Assembly (NCBI GenBank): GCA_030323885.1 | Contig: JASIRB010003253.1 | Location: 1 to 64,000 of the forward strand | DNA length: 64,000 nucleotides | Reading direction: 5' to 3' | Origin: Branchipolynoe longqiensis | Lineage: Eukaryota > Annelida > Polychaeta > Phyllodocida > Polynoidae | Shown: positions 31,700 to 43,048 of the stretch, one piece after another | Position numbering within the stretch: position 1 is the stretch's first letter | Layout: each line of letters starts with the position of its first letter | Notes under the pieces: model-generated | Told to the model about the DNA's origin: nothing | The model's input: only the letters and a program-made list of their open reading frames with translations | The model's database searches: none | Program-made: the position numbers and the translations under genes

Positions 31700-33002
31700 C
31701 TAAAAATCCGGCGAGGTGATCGCGGGGGCGGAGGGGGGGCGGTCGCGGGTACGCTTGGTGTAGCAGACCGCCTCGCTGTGGACGGTGAGGATCCGGCGCA
31801 CGTTCGCACAATAGGCGCATGCGTGTCTCCTCCTTGCGCCCTGTTCGCCGTGGGCCTCGCCGGGGGGGGCGAGGTCGCATGAGGCGGGGTCCCTGTTCCA
31901 GGCGGGGCAGGGTATCCCGTAAGCCTCTCGGGTGTAGGGTGTGCGTGGGTCTGCGCCGGTGGGGCGGGAGTGTGTGGGGGGCGGGGGTGGGGGTGGGGCG
32001 GGCACGGGCGGGGAGGAGGGGTCTGGCGCCGCCCCCGGAGGCAGTCGCGGGGGCGGTGATTATATCCATCCGTAACGTGTTGATGGCCACCGGGTCACGC
32101 CAGCCGTCCGGGAGGCGGCCATCAGCAATCCAGGCGAATATGGCCTCGGAATACCGCCGGACGGTAGGCCAGGGATGTGTGATAGCATCCCTGAGGATAG
32201 TCATGTTGTGATGTAAAAGTCCGGGGAGGCCGTCGGTGGGGAAGGAGGGGTGGGTCTCGAGGGTGCGGAGGGCGAGGTTATACTCCTCCATTGTGGCCTC
32301 GCCTCGCTTCAGGGCCTTGCCCTCGGGACCCCTCTCGATCAGGTCGTGGGGGAAGATGTATCCTGGTGGTATACCTTTGCGGCGGCCGCTCCCTTGCGCC
32401 TCGGCGGATTCGAGGATTTCCCTGACCGCGTCGGCCGCGGATGCGGGGGAGCGGTCAGGAGGCGGGTAGATGGCGGCGGGCTGTGGGGCGGCGGAGGCAG
32501 CTTGCTGGGTGGCGTAACGGCCGCGCCGGAGGTAGGGCTGGTAGGTCGGATGGACATCGGTGGGGGTCGCGGAGGCGGGCGTCGGCGTCGGAGAGGCGGG
32601 GAGGAGGCGAGGGTGCGTGGTGGGGGCGGCCCCCCCTCCAGTCCCGGTGGCGATCTCCTGAAGCATTTCCGCTATCCGCTCGGCAATGGATGGGGCGGCG
32701 GGCGCCCGAGGCGGAGGCGGGGCTACTGGCTCCAGCGCGGCCGAGGCCCGAGGTGGGGCGAGGGTGAAAGACTCGACCAATGCCGTGAGGTGGTCGATGG
32801 CGCCGGCCTGGGAGTGCATGGCGGCGGCCTGGGCGTCCATACGAGCATCCACGGCGCTCGCCCAAGAGGTGGCCTCCGACTGGAGGCTGGGGGCGGCGGA
32901 GGTCGCGGAGGCAGCATCGTGCGAGGCGGCCGAGGCGCTCCGTCCTCGGCGTGATCCGCGGCGGCCCGGGGGGCGGCCCCGGGGGCGTGCGCCGGCCGGC
33001 AT
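31700..33002 (-). pseudogene. gag-like protein of the YR retrotransposon, with one frame break
   Basis: The ATG at 33002 is chosen because it lies just inside the 5' repeat and starts a basic segment (MPAGARPRGRPPGRRGSRRG). The frame runs through a coiled, Ala-rich part and a conserved block (PHDLIERG, YNLALRTLETHPSFPTDGLP, WIADGRLPDGW) that has a counterpart in the gag at 36.1 kb. At about 32005, in a C-rich run, it shifts into a frame holding a Cys/His cluster (CPAWN, C, H, HACAYC, H, C) that resembles a zinc-binding knuckle, ending at 31700. The tandem C runs make the exact frame junction unreliable. Confidence 0.72.
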
Positions 33003-33123
33003 GCTGGTTGAATCCGCTGGAGTGTGGGCCCGGTCGGCGAGGTGGTGTGAGGCGGCTGGCGTCGCCTGAGGTGCGTGTCGCGTGAGGGGCAGCGTGCAGA
33101 GTGCCTCGTGTGACGGGAGCCAA

Positions 33124-33319
33124 AGAAAATAGGTCCGGGCCTGGAGGATGGAGATAGGCGAGTGGCTGGAGCAGCTAGGGCGGCCGGTTATAAGGGCCGA
33201 GAGAGGGGGGGGGGGGGTTACGTAATGGTGCAACGGTCAGCGGAGGGAGAGAGGAGCGGGGGGGGGGGGGGGGTCCTCCTTCCCCGCCACGAATCAAACG
33301 CAATGCAAGCATTACGACC
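33124..33319 (-). repeat. split direct repeat, 5' terminal copy
   Basis: Copy of 27819-28018; its outer edge 'gcattacgacc' is the 5' end of the element. Confidence 0.93.
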
Positions 33320-33477
33320 AATATTGTTTTCATTATTAATATTAGGAGATAATACACTATAATTGTTGTATATTGCCTTTGGTGGTACAGCAGTCAGGGT
33401 GGCCTAGGGAACCTGTCCCCTTGTTTCAATGGTACAGCAGTCAGGCTGGGCATGGGGACCTGTCGAATTACCTTGTT

Positions 33478-33540
33478 TGCTGTATTTCATGGGAAAGCGC
33501 TGAGTGGCGCATCTTATCGTACATTGTCTGGTAATACTAT
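33478..33540. repeat. right arm of the inverted repeat flanking the YR retrotransposon
   Basis: 'cgctgagtggc', 'catcttatcgtacattgtc' and 'ggtaatacta' are the reverse complement of 27346-27410. Confidence 0.65.
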
Positions 33541-33935
33541 GGGATGACTCCCCGGGAAACACAATCACAGGTATACATCATTGGTTTAGGGCAATGGAGA
33601 TGGAGAGGCCCAGTGCTTTGTAATTGTCACGTATGTGTGCTATATATGCCTGTTTGATGATGTGAAATAGCCATTGGAAATGTTATGGGTATGAAATACT
33701 ACCAGCTGCATTTGAATGTGGTACTGGCCGCCTCATCTGATATGATATCAGTTATTTGTGACAGCACCACTAGCTACCATGTAAAATTTACTTGTAATGT
33801 ATTCTGAAATTTACAGTCCATTTGACCACTTTCTATGTTTTCTTTGTTGCTAATGGTAGCGCCATTACATGATGTACATAGTGATTTACATATGGGTTCT
33901 AAATAGTCGCCTATAGCGGCCATCTTGTTTTATGG
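33541..33935. other. no feature recognised
   Basis: AT-rich. A short direct duplication 'ggtacagcagtcagg.tgg' lies just before it (33385, 33430). Confidence 0.5.
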
Positions 33936-34363
33936 CGGTGTTGCGGTTTCCCAGGGACACCAGTTTGCGAGGGACACATCGCTTCTGCACATGTGTCAAA
34001 ATTGAACAGCATCGTCACTAACCTTATAAATTTAATATAATGTTTTTGAGAGATATTTGACTTCTGTATATTCTGTATGAACATTGCTCACGACCATTGA
34101 CAATGCCTTGAGTTTGACGGTACGCGCAGTGCAAAACGTTAGTTTTATTCCAAATTAATAGAATTCAAGAACCCTAACCTTATAAATTTAATATAGTCTT
34201 TATGGTAAAGATGTTTTCTATGTATGTACCAAGAGATTTGTTTCTAGTGTAATTTGGGAGATATTTGACTTCTTCTGTATGAAGATTTGCTCACGGCCGT
34301 TAACAATGCATTTGAATGGAAGTGTCCCTGGCAAACTGGTGTCCCTCGGAATCCGCATCACCG
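33936..34363. mobile_element. CCGGTGT TIR element (family S)
   Basis: Left 'ggtgttgcggtttcccaggg' and 'acaccagtttgcgagggaca'; right 'gcaaactggtgtccctcgga' then 'atccgcatcaccgg'. About two internal units of the 206-bp repeat. Confidence 0.85.
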
Positions 34364-34389
34364 GCCTCTTGAAAACAGACCACAATGGA

Positions 34390-35690
34390 ACCTCAGAAGC
34401 GTATGGTGTAATGTCATGCATATGATATCATGTTAGATGTACTTATTGATAGGGGAGGGAAGATACTTTAAATAATTTATTTGAATCTACACGATTTTGT
34501 ATAACATAGTTGACTAGTTGCACATTTCTTCAGCAGGAAGTAAGCCGTCTCTAATTCTGTATTTACAGCCAAAGCTAAACTTCAGGATACATATTAAATT
34601 TATCAGTTATAAATGCTCATCCTAATTTTAGAAATTTGAAAAAATCTTACGGGAAGAGTGACTCATGCGGGGCATGTTAGTGTTCTACCATGTGGCTAGC
34701 CTGCATATGATGTTTTAATGTTGTTAATATATCAATTATGTGCCAAGTGGGACACGATTATCAAGACCACATAGTCCACGATTGAAATTTCCCCTGCTTA
34801 ATCAACTAATCTACCAACAATTTAAAAATTAAAATATTAGGATTTACTCAAACCTATAAATGAAAGCGACATGTGTATGCTTAAAACTTAGTAAATATTA
34901 GCGGCAGTGACTATATAATCTGCAAAAGATTAATTCTTTGAAGAAAAAAATACCAAAAATGGAACGAAGGTATGATAATGAATCGTCAAGATAGCTTTTA
35001 TTTGAAGCTTTCAATTAAAAAGAAATTGGTACAGAAAAGATAGGAAATTAAAAAAAAATGATTATTAGACTTTAGATCCCGAAACGCTTATTCTATCAGT
35101 TTTGTCCTGTTTCGTTTGTGGTTTATGAAAATAAATGTTCGTTCCCACAGTTACTGTATATACAATGATAATATAAACGACCTACAATGGTGGGAAAGGC
35201 TATCTGTTTCAATAATGTAAGTTATTTTCCTTATGTCTTCGCAAGACCATAGTTGTTATTCGAAAGAAATAAACAATATATTATGTGTTATTGAGACTTT
35301 GTGTATATATGGATGGATGGATGGATGTATGTATGTATGTATGTATGTGTGTGGTTCGTTCTCTGAAACTGGGTACACCTCATGTGATATGGAAGCCAAA
35401 AGTGAAAACATTCCAAATAATAACAGAACCCATATTTATATGATGTGATAAAAAGCTATTTAATTTTAGGACTACCCTATGCATGTTGGCCCGAGGTCAA
35501 CATGGGTAATTTGCATACAATGCTATGTCTATTTCTGTCTTCATGGTTCACTGCTGCACCACTACTCACTTTCTCACAGCACATGCTCCTGTACACTTCG
35601 CTTCTCCCTTCACTGGGATAGCTATGTACTGCTGACTAGCTACCGGTCCTCACCTAGCTATGCCGCCGACACGCAAATGACAGGGTAGGC
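34390..35690. other. no gene recognised; (GTAT)n at 35312-35350
   Basis: AT-rich DNA up to about 35460, then more GC-balanced sequence leading into the decayed YR element. Confidence 0.45.
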
Positions 35691-36080
35691 CTCCACTGTC
35701 ACGGGGAGCCACCAGACATCAACCGGAGAGGCAGGCCCGTTTCGTCTTATGGACCCTTTCTAAACCCTGACTCGAGTGCTTCGACACCAGCCCGGCCTCC
35801 ATTAACCAGTCATCATGACTCGCCCTCCTCAAATACAGAGTCCGGGATTTAATTTGTCGACTCACACGGAAGAACAGATGCCTCTCCAACACTGCTAGCC
35901 TGGCAGCCCTTGATACCCGCTCACCGTCACCACCACCAAGATGCATCCGGCAAGCAGAGTTTATCTCCCCTAACCGGTCGCTCGGTCCCGCTCATGGTCC
36001 CGCCGTAGCCCTCCCCCCCCCCCCCTATACCTGACAATACCCCTCCCCCACCCCATCTCTCACCACCAGTTCACCGCCCC

Positions 36081-36830
36081 TTGTCCGCCACGTCATTACC
36101 GCGCCATGTCTCGCTCCCGCCGCCAGCGAGCGCTGGCGCCGCCATGCCACCTGTCTCCGCCTGTGCCCAGTACCCCACCCCTCTCCCAAGCCTGCCACCC
36201 AGGCCAGCCCATCTAGCTCCGCCCCGCCTCGACCTCCTTCACGCTGCCCAGCTGCTGCAGAAGCCCAAAGGTACAGAGCTCCTCCCTCATCTATTCATAA
36301 CTAGAGGCGACAGGTACAAGAAAATAGGCATGGGGGAGGCTACCTGGGCCAAATATTTTACCGCCATTGGAGAGCTCACTTCCCACCCCTCCTTCCCAGA
36401 TGCCTGGTGGCCCCCTGTTTTACATGAACAGGACCTCTCACGTATGGCCATAACCTGGGATTGGGCTACATGTAGGAGATGGTCAGCGCATATTCCAAAT
36501 GGTGGCTGATGGCGGCCTCAGGAACGGCTGGCTTGATGCGCCCCCAAATTAAAGATATTCAGAGGGATCTGTTTAGATGCCGTGAGAGCCTTTCAAGTAT
36601 GCCCCTCCTATGAGTACCGCCCCTCAGCCACAGCCTCAGTTCCTCCGCAACCTCAAAGCCAAACCGCACTTAATCCCAGAGAAGACTATAATAAAGAACA
36701 TGACGGAAAAGCTTGCTATATGTGGAACTAGGGGAAGGATTGCTGGTTTTCCGCTTCGCTGGTGCCCCTACATGACCAGATGGGCACTCAACCATAAAGA
36801 ACAAGACTGTCAAAAGAAGTGAAAGTTTCG
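36081..36830 (+). pseudogene. gag remnant of the second YR element
   Basis: A frame from 36081 carries HLFITRGDRYKKIGMGEATW and TSHPSFPDAWWPPVLHEQDL, counterparts of the first element's gag block. A shift then gives a WLMAASG-like GW segment and later GKACYMWN...C...LVPLHDQ, a partial Cys/His cluster. Confidence 0.72.
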
Positions 36831-37208
36831 GAAGTGCAAAGCCTCTTCTTCCCCCCCCACCCCCCATCCCCCTAGCACCAGTAAGTCATTCACCTGTTTG
36901 TTTACCGACATTCCTGCCTGCCTCACTCTCCCTCCCCTCGACCCCCTGCCGCCTGTCCACTGGTCACATTACACCAGTTCTGCACTGCCTCCTGACCATT
37001 CCCCTCACCACCCCTCTCACCCCACCACCCACCACGACTCCCCACCCACACCTCCCCTCCACCCATAACACAATACACACTACAGACATTGACCTTTTGT
37101 TACCAGATCTTGTGTTTGATTGGTTTGACACTCTGGTTCAAACAGCTCTAGCCCTCCCACACGACTGCCTCCCCCGACCCTTCACCCCTCCCCTTTTATT
37201 TTCACACC

Positions 37209-38690
37209 TTGCTAGCTACCTTCTTGCCCTACGCCTCAGCACCACTCTGGGCCGATTTCCCAACATATGTTAACATCTTCACTCAAGTCAGGGCCTCTGA
37301 GTTTCCAAACTACCTCCAAGTTAAACTTCGAATCCCTTCAGGTTTAGTTATCCCTGCTTGGCGTGCACTGCTTGTTGATTTCCCTGACCTGCTGCTAGTA
37401 GACCATCTTGACTACGTGTGGCCTCTCGACTATACCTCAACGAGAGTCCCAGTCCCCACCCTAACCAATCATGTGCCTGATGCAAATTCAGACCCACATA
37501 TCTTAGCCTATATTAAGAAAGAGTGTCAAAACGGGGCCATCCTAGGTCCCTTCTCACACCTGCCCTTTCACCCCTGATCACAGATTAGCCCTATGATGAT
37601 CCGGCCCCATAAGAATTCTCTTTCCAGGTGGGTCATCATAGATCTGAGCTTTCCCACTGGCAGAAGTGTGAACGCCGGCATAATCAAAGGTTATTATCAA
37701 GGTCTGTCATTTAACTTCACCCTTCCAACTATATCCACACTCACGGACAGGCTCATCTTATTATGCCCCAATGCCTAGCTCTGGTCACCTGACCTGGCTA
37801 GAGCCTATAGACAGCTCAAGTCTGCCCCTTTCAGTGCCTCTTCTGGGCATTACTCTTAACGATCAGTTCTTTCTTGATATAGCCCACCGCTTGGTTGCCG
37901 CACCTCTGCTCTAGCATGCGCTCGAACAACCAGGGCCTTAGTCTGGCTTCTTCGTAGCAAGGCTATTTTAGATTTTTTTATCTCGATGATTTTGTAGGCT
38001 TAGAACCCATTTACGAGAAAGCAGCTGATGCATCTAATCATTTCCTCTCATGAGCTAATACCTACAACTTCTCTCACATGGCTCGGCTTTAACATAGACA
38101 CAGCAACTATGGAAGTCTCTCTTCCCCTCAGAAAGTTGAGGAAGTCCTCCAGACCTGTAATGCCTGAAAACAGAAAGTTAAAGCGACTAGGAAGCAGCTT
38201 CAAAGCCTAGCTGGCAAACTCCATCATCTTTCTAAATGCATAAGACCAGCAGCCAAATTTACTAATAGAGTCCTTGCTGCCCTTAGAGTTACACCCTTTA
38301 TAGGGCAACACACGTTCGATCCCGACCTCATCAAGGACTTAGAATGGTTCAAACGCTTTGCAGCATCCTTTAACCCCCCATCCCCCGCTTTCAGGAGTTG
38401 AACTTCATCATCTGCCAACTTGAAGCGATAAACTTAGTTCATGCAGTCTCATCCCTCCTTTCCCCTCTTCCCCACACATACACATTCCTTATTAATACAG
38501 ACAATATAGCGTCCCAGCAAGTCCTTTCCTCCGGCAAAGGCAAAGACCCAGTCCTCTCCGTCTGTGCCAGGCAGCTCTGCATTTACTTTGAACTTGAGAT
38601 GTGTCATAAGCCGGTTCCGAATTGATACTAGCAGACGCACTCAGTCGCTCCTCCGCTGATCCAGTCCTAAAACGCAGAGCTTTCTCTAAC
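37209..38690 (+). pseudogene. RT-RNase H remnant of the second YR element
   Basis: 37209-37577: SEFPNYLQVKLRIPSGLVIP through a GAILGPFSHLPFHP block. 37593-37778: MMIRPHKNSLSRWVIIDLSF and PTGRSVNAGI. The YVDD region is broken by stops near 37770-37990 (DFFISMIL type). 38398-38625: LEAINLVHAVSSL, LINTDNIASQQVLSSGKGKD and CHKP, then LADALSRSS after a stop. Alignment with the 444-codon frame of the first element is clear. Confidence 0.82.
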
Positions 38691-38984
38691 TAGAATCCCT
38701 CTCTCATTCAGTATCGATATCTTAGATTTTGCATTGTAAATCCCCATAGCCTGGAAGATATTACCTGTTTGCCTTATCTTCCAGGCTACTCGATGATCCA
38801 CCACGCTTGCCTGCTAGCAGTCTACAAGAATGCCCTCACCTACCAGACCTGACAGAATAAACCTTCACATGTGAAGCACTATCTGGTTTTCTGCTCCTGA
38901 TGCTGCCTGCTGAAAGCCTGGAACACTTATCTAGCCACTTCCCATCCGCCCGTTCACTACTCCCCTTACAGCTCGATGCCTCCC

Positions 38985-39175
38985 AGATGCTGCATACCTC
39001 CATCACTCTACATAGCCTCAGATGAGGGGCTGCCCAAGCCTGCCAAGCATCCAGCTTGCCTCTCTCCATCCTCATGACCGCTGGTCCCTGGAGATCCCGA
39101 GCTGTCTGCTCCTATCACGCCTCCCTCCAGATCAACGATGCACCCTCAGCACTCTCTCATTTGTTGGGTGAACGC
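38985..39175 (+). pseudogene. tyrosine recombinase C-terminal remnant of the second YR element
   Basis: In frame with one stop: LHSLR, stop, GAAQACQASSLPLSILMTAG, PWRSRAV, SYHAS. This mirrors HSLRRGAAQACQRAGVPLSE and the Trp/Tyr segment of the first element. The second Arg of HSLRRG is the TGA at 39024-39026. Confidence 0.75.
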
Positions 39176-39346
39176 TGATCCTCTCTTCATCTTCACTGCC
39201 CTCCTAGGTGCTCCTTCAGCCGGATCCTCTCCACCTGCCACGTCACTCCGCTCTCAGTCAGCAATTGCCAGAACATTCGTGTCACATTCACCCACTTGCC
39301 ATAAAATGCTCAGCCTGCCTGTAGGTGACGATTACTGTTCTTTAAT

Positions 39347-40321
39347 AAAAAACTTTAAACCAATCTTTCTCTTCTTTCTTACTATCTAGCTTTATAGTTG
39401 AGTAACGTGAATTAAAATGTCCCATATAACATGGAAATTAAACACACACTACGTCTAGAGTCTAATATTAATAACCACTGAAAGGAAAATGAAAAAGAGT
39501 ATACCAAACAACATGTGCATAAATGGACACTTGCTTGATTCACCTCCTGTGCTCGTACATATCTACACTACAGAAGCTCAAGTTGTAACCGACTGCCATT
39601 GTTTCTCCCTTCAGTCAGTTGTCGTCTCGTGTTTTTCTTCAAACTATATTAACACAATTACAGAACAAAATAGCCACCATCAGAATGAACATGATCTTGG
39701 GGGGAGGGGGGGGGGGACGACCTATATATTTACTGCGAGGGGGGTTTATGATCCCTTGGAATTTTATCAGTCGCTTTTACTTGAAGCCCCCCACCCCCTC
39801 CCAGGGTCCCTTTTTGGTCAACCAGGTTACTTTTTGGTGCATGCGTACATTCTACAGACTCGGGTTGAGACACGCTCGGGGTATGAAAAATGGTGGCTTA
39901 AAGTCGCCGGTTATACCTCACCCAGATACAAACGAATCCAGCATCAAAAGCTCTCCAAACATACCTTTGCTTAGTTTGTTCAGTTCATGCCACTGAACAT
40001 GTGGGAGGAGAGTTGAGGTCTGTGATGTATGAATGACATCATAGGAGGGATCCCCTCATCACATGACCTAGAGGGGTTCCCCACACACAGGGGAAGCCAT
40101 GGCAACCACCAAGATGACAGCCACAGAAAGCTCTCAATTCAACTTTTAAAGTCTATTAATATACTTTAATCAATTATTCACACAAAAAGTAGCTGGTTAT
40201 GATAAATAAACATTTGAACTTTATATTTATTATTTTAGATTGCAATTTCTAACATTTATTTCTCTATATGGTTGTCTAAAAGTGTCAGTGCTGCTGGACT
40301 AAATAAAACGCAACAGAAGCA
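39347..40321. other. no gene recognised
   Basis: AT-balanced DNA with a poly-G run at 39699-39717. Two overlapping open frames of 125-161 codons in different frames show no family resemblance. Confidence 0.45.
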
Positions 40322-40446
40322 AGCAATGTCAGCACTCTCCCCCCCACATATGTAGTTGCATAAACTGAAAACAAGCAAACTAATGCTTGAAGAGCATTTG
40401 TCGGAGTACGGGTCGTCTCTCAGTGACCTATAGCTGGTCCCTTTAA
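40322..40446 (-). repeat. right-end fragment of the 16.6 kb foldback family
   Basis: 'agagcatttgtcggagtacg' and 'ctatagctggtccctttaa' match the end of the right arm at 17819-17874. Confidence 0.75.
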
Positions 40447-40454
40447 TCCAAAAC

Positions 40455-40766
40455 TTGTTCTTTAAAAAAAAAAAACCCGATATAACTACAGCAAAATAAG
40501 ATTTAATGTATTTTTCATTGCATAGTTTAGTTATATTTCCATTTCATTAATCTGATTTTTTTTTAATAACAAAAAAACACCCACATATGACTTGTATTAC
40601 TACATGACGGTACCAGCACAAATGTGACGTCATCGCTCCTAGCCAACCCCAACCAAGAGGTGGGTTACTGGGGTCGGGTCGTTTTGCACATTGCACGTGT
40701 ATTTGTTTACTCCACTCGCGGTGTTCGATTTGAAATTCTAGCAAGTCGGGTGACCCGAGTCATCCG
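40455..40766 (-). mobile_element. TAATCGATTA MITE (family F), truncated, minus
   Basis: 'actacagcaaaataagattt', 'ccaagaggtgggttactggg' and 'gtgacccgagtcatccgg' are the reverse complement of the 54960 copy; the outer TIR is missing. Confidence 0.75.
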
Positions 40767-41228
40767 GTGTGGCGGTTTCAGCCGTGTCCCGTGCTCAGCC
40801 GTGTCCATCGCTTCTGCGCATGCGTCAGAATCTAATAAACATGGCCGTAATCGATTAACATGACCCGGGCGACTCGGGTCATCCGAGTGGTCAGAATTTC
40901 AAATAGAACACGGCGAGTGGAGTCGACAAATACACGTGCCATGTGCAAAAAAAAGAATAACTTAGATTAATGAAATGGAAATATAGCTAAACTAGGCTAT
41001 CATAAAATACTTTAAATCCTATTTTGCTGTAGTTTTATCGGTTATTTAAAAAAAAAGAAAAAATTGTCCACCCGAGCACGGAGAAGCATATTCGATTATT
41101 CGACACGAGTTTGTAGGATGTGCGCATGCGCCAGTAAGTGTCTCGGGTGACCCGAGTTGATGCGAAATCCGCGCATGCACAGAAGCAACACGGCTGAGCA
41201 CGGGACACAGCTGAAACCGCCACACCGG
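40767..41228. mobile_element. CCGGTGT TIR element (family S ends) with a family F MITE inside
   Basis: Outer ends 'ggtgtggcggtttcagccgt' with 'gcttctgcgcatgcgtcaga', and 'gcgcatgcacagaagcaaca' with 'cagctgaaaccgccacacc'. Between them 40854-41162 is a family F copy ('ggccgtaatcgattaacatg', 'gtgacccgagttgatg'). No 206-bp units are present. Confidence 0.78.
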
Positions 41229-41234
41229 GTCGTG

Positions 41235-43010
41235 TTAAAGTTGCATGGTCCGATGGCACTTGAATTTTTGTCTTATTTTTTAGATAAATATATCAAATTG
41301 ATCGGTACAAGCTACTAATCATTAGTCCGGAGTGATTTTGATTAAAGATGATTAGTTTTGAAGTAATATGAGCTGAAAGAACCAACAATAATTTCGACAA
41401 GCTTGTCAAAAGTCCTGTGGCTATGACCCAGATGGTCATCTCGCGGTGACCACGTGATGTGAGATGACCTGGAACCTTACAGGACTGTAGGTAGGTATTC
41501 CTGGTTGGTGCGCCTTCTGGGACTGGATTAGTGCCGTAGGCCCATGGCACTAGGGTTTTTAACAAAATATAATGTGTGTCTGTTGTCTGCTTGTGTCTGT
41601 CGATGTATGTCTGTATGTATCTGTGTGTGTGTATTTCTGTGTGTGTCTATCTGTGTGTTTCTCTGTATGTGTGGGTATGTATGTATGTATGTATGTATGT
41701 ATGTATGTATGTATATGTGTGTATGTCTGTGTGCATCTGCCTATGTGTCTCTGTCTGTGTGTGTCTCTCTCTGCAAAGTCAGGTCGGGTGTATGTGTGTC
41801 TGTGTATGTCGGGTGTGTGCATGTCTGTGTGTTTCTGTGTCTGTGTGTGCTGTCTATGCATGTCTGTCTGTGTGTGTCTATCTATGTGTGTCTGTGTGTG
41901 TGTGTATATGTATGTGTGGTAATGTCTGTGTGTGTATGTGTGTCTGTGTGTATATCTGTGGGTATGTATGTGTGTGGCTGCCTCTGTCTGTGTGTGTCTG
42001 TGTGTGTGTCTCTCTCTCTGCAAAGTCAGGTCGTGTGTCTGTGTGTGTATGGGTGTGTATGTCTGTATGTGTGTGTCTGTGTGTATGTATGTGTGTGCAT
42101 GTATGTGTGTGTCTGCCTCGGTCTGTGTGCGGCTGTCTATGTGTCTGTGTGTGTGTGTCTATCTCTGCAAAGTCATGTCGGGTGTATGTGTGTCTGTGTA
42201 TGTCGGATGTGTGCATGTATGTGTGTTTGTGTGTCTGTATGTGCTGTCTATGCATGTCTGTCTGTGTGTGTCTATATGTGTGTCTGTCTGTATGTATATA
42301 TATGGGTGGTAATGTATGTGTGTATGCATGTGTGTATGTTAGTGTGTGTCTGTATGTATATGTATGTGTGTGTCTGTGTGTGTGTATGTCTATGTGTGTA
42401 TGTCTCTGCATGTCTGTCTGTGTGTGTCTATCTGGGGGTGTCTGTGTGTGTGTGTGTGGCTCTCTCTCTGCAAAGTCAGGTTGGGTGTATGTGTGTCTGT
42501 GTATGTCAGGTGTGTGCATGTCTGTGTGTTTCTGTGTATGTGTGTGCTGTCTGTGCATGTCTGTCTGTGTGTGCCTATCTATGGGTGTCTGTCTCTGTGT
42601 GTATGTCTGTGTGTGTATGTCTTGTGTGTGTATGTCTGTGTGTGTATGTCTGTGTGTATGTCTGTCTCTGTGTCTCTGTAAAGTCAGGTCAGGAAACACA
42701 CATACACATACACACACATCCACCTCATATCCCCTTCCCCTCTATGACCCTGCACAGCAGGCCTACTTGGTTGGGGGGGCTAATGGGGTCACGAGATTGG
42801 CCTAATTGGTTAATGGCCTTCCTGCATAATGGGTGTTTCAAACTGAGTGTTCAAAGGGGTGAGGTTATAAACTCACTGGTTATTCTGTATATACTGTGCC
42901 AAATCATTAGCTAATACACCAATATCTAAGTTGGATATATAGCATCAAATGTAAGTAGTTGTTTTAATTTTGACAAAATTATATTTCATCGGACCATGCA
43001 ACTTTAAGCG
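41235..43010 (-). mobile_element. MITE family A, split by a TG-rich array
   Basis: 'ttaaagttgcatggtccgat' left and 'catcggaccatgcaactttaa' right. Family A sequence stops near 41418 and resumes near 42905 ('caccaatatctaagttggat'). Confidence 0.8.
41559..42705. repeat. TG-rich compound minisatellite, about 1.15 kb
   Basis: GTGTGTCTGTGTATGT words, with a landmark 'ctctgcaaagtcaggtc' recurring near 41770, 42018, 42163, 42466 and 42670, so higher-order units of 145-300 bp are present. Long open frames exist on both strands because stops are rare in such sequence; these are not genes. Confidence 0.92.
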
Positions 43011-43048
43011 AATACGGCCTTTATGATCCTACCAGAGCATGTTGGATG

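Larger units (their letters stand above)
27589..33319 (-). mobile_element. tyrosine-recombinase retrotransposon with split direct repeats (PAT/Ngaro-type), nearly complete
   Basis: Read on the minus strand, the order is: repeat (33319-33124), gag (33002-31700), RT-RNase H (about 30990-29169), tyrosine recombinase (29099-28170), then repeat A2 (28208-28019), repeat B1 (28018-27819), a 40-bp linker and repeat A1 (27778-27589). The outer 5' repeat matches B1, and A2 matches A1. This is the A1-ORFs-B1-A2-B2 split-direct-repeat design known from PAT and Ngaro elements of the DIRS order. There is no integrase, no LTR pair and no obvious target duplication. The element is far richer in GC than its surroundings, with G tracts on the + strand. 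The near-identical repeats suggest recent insertion, but the genes carry frame breaks. Confidence 0.9.
36040..39175 (+). mobile_element. decayed YR retrotransposon related to the 27.6-33.3 kb element
   Basis: Gag, RT-RNase H and recombinase remnants occur in the same order and resemble the minus-strand element protein by protein, but stops and frame changes are frequent. Terminal split repeats were not recognised. An AATAAA lies about 165 bp past the recombinase remnant (39341-39346). Confidence 0.82.

Noticed and set aside
35719..35946. 75-codon minus-strand Arg-rich frame
   Set aside because: No family recognised and it lies at the edge of the decayed YR element; may be antisense of its 5' region.
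41576..42914. Open frames of 409 and 456 codons (Cys/Val-rich) on + and 281 codons on -
   Set aside because: They are read through the TG-rich minisatellite, exist in several frames and both strands, and have no domain.
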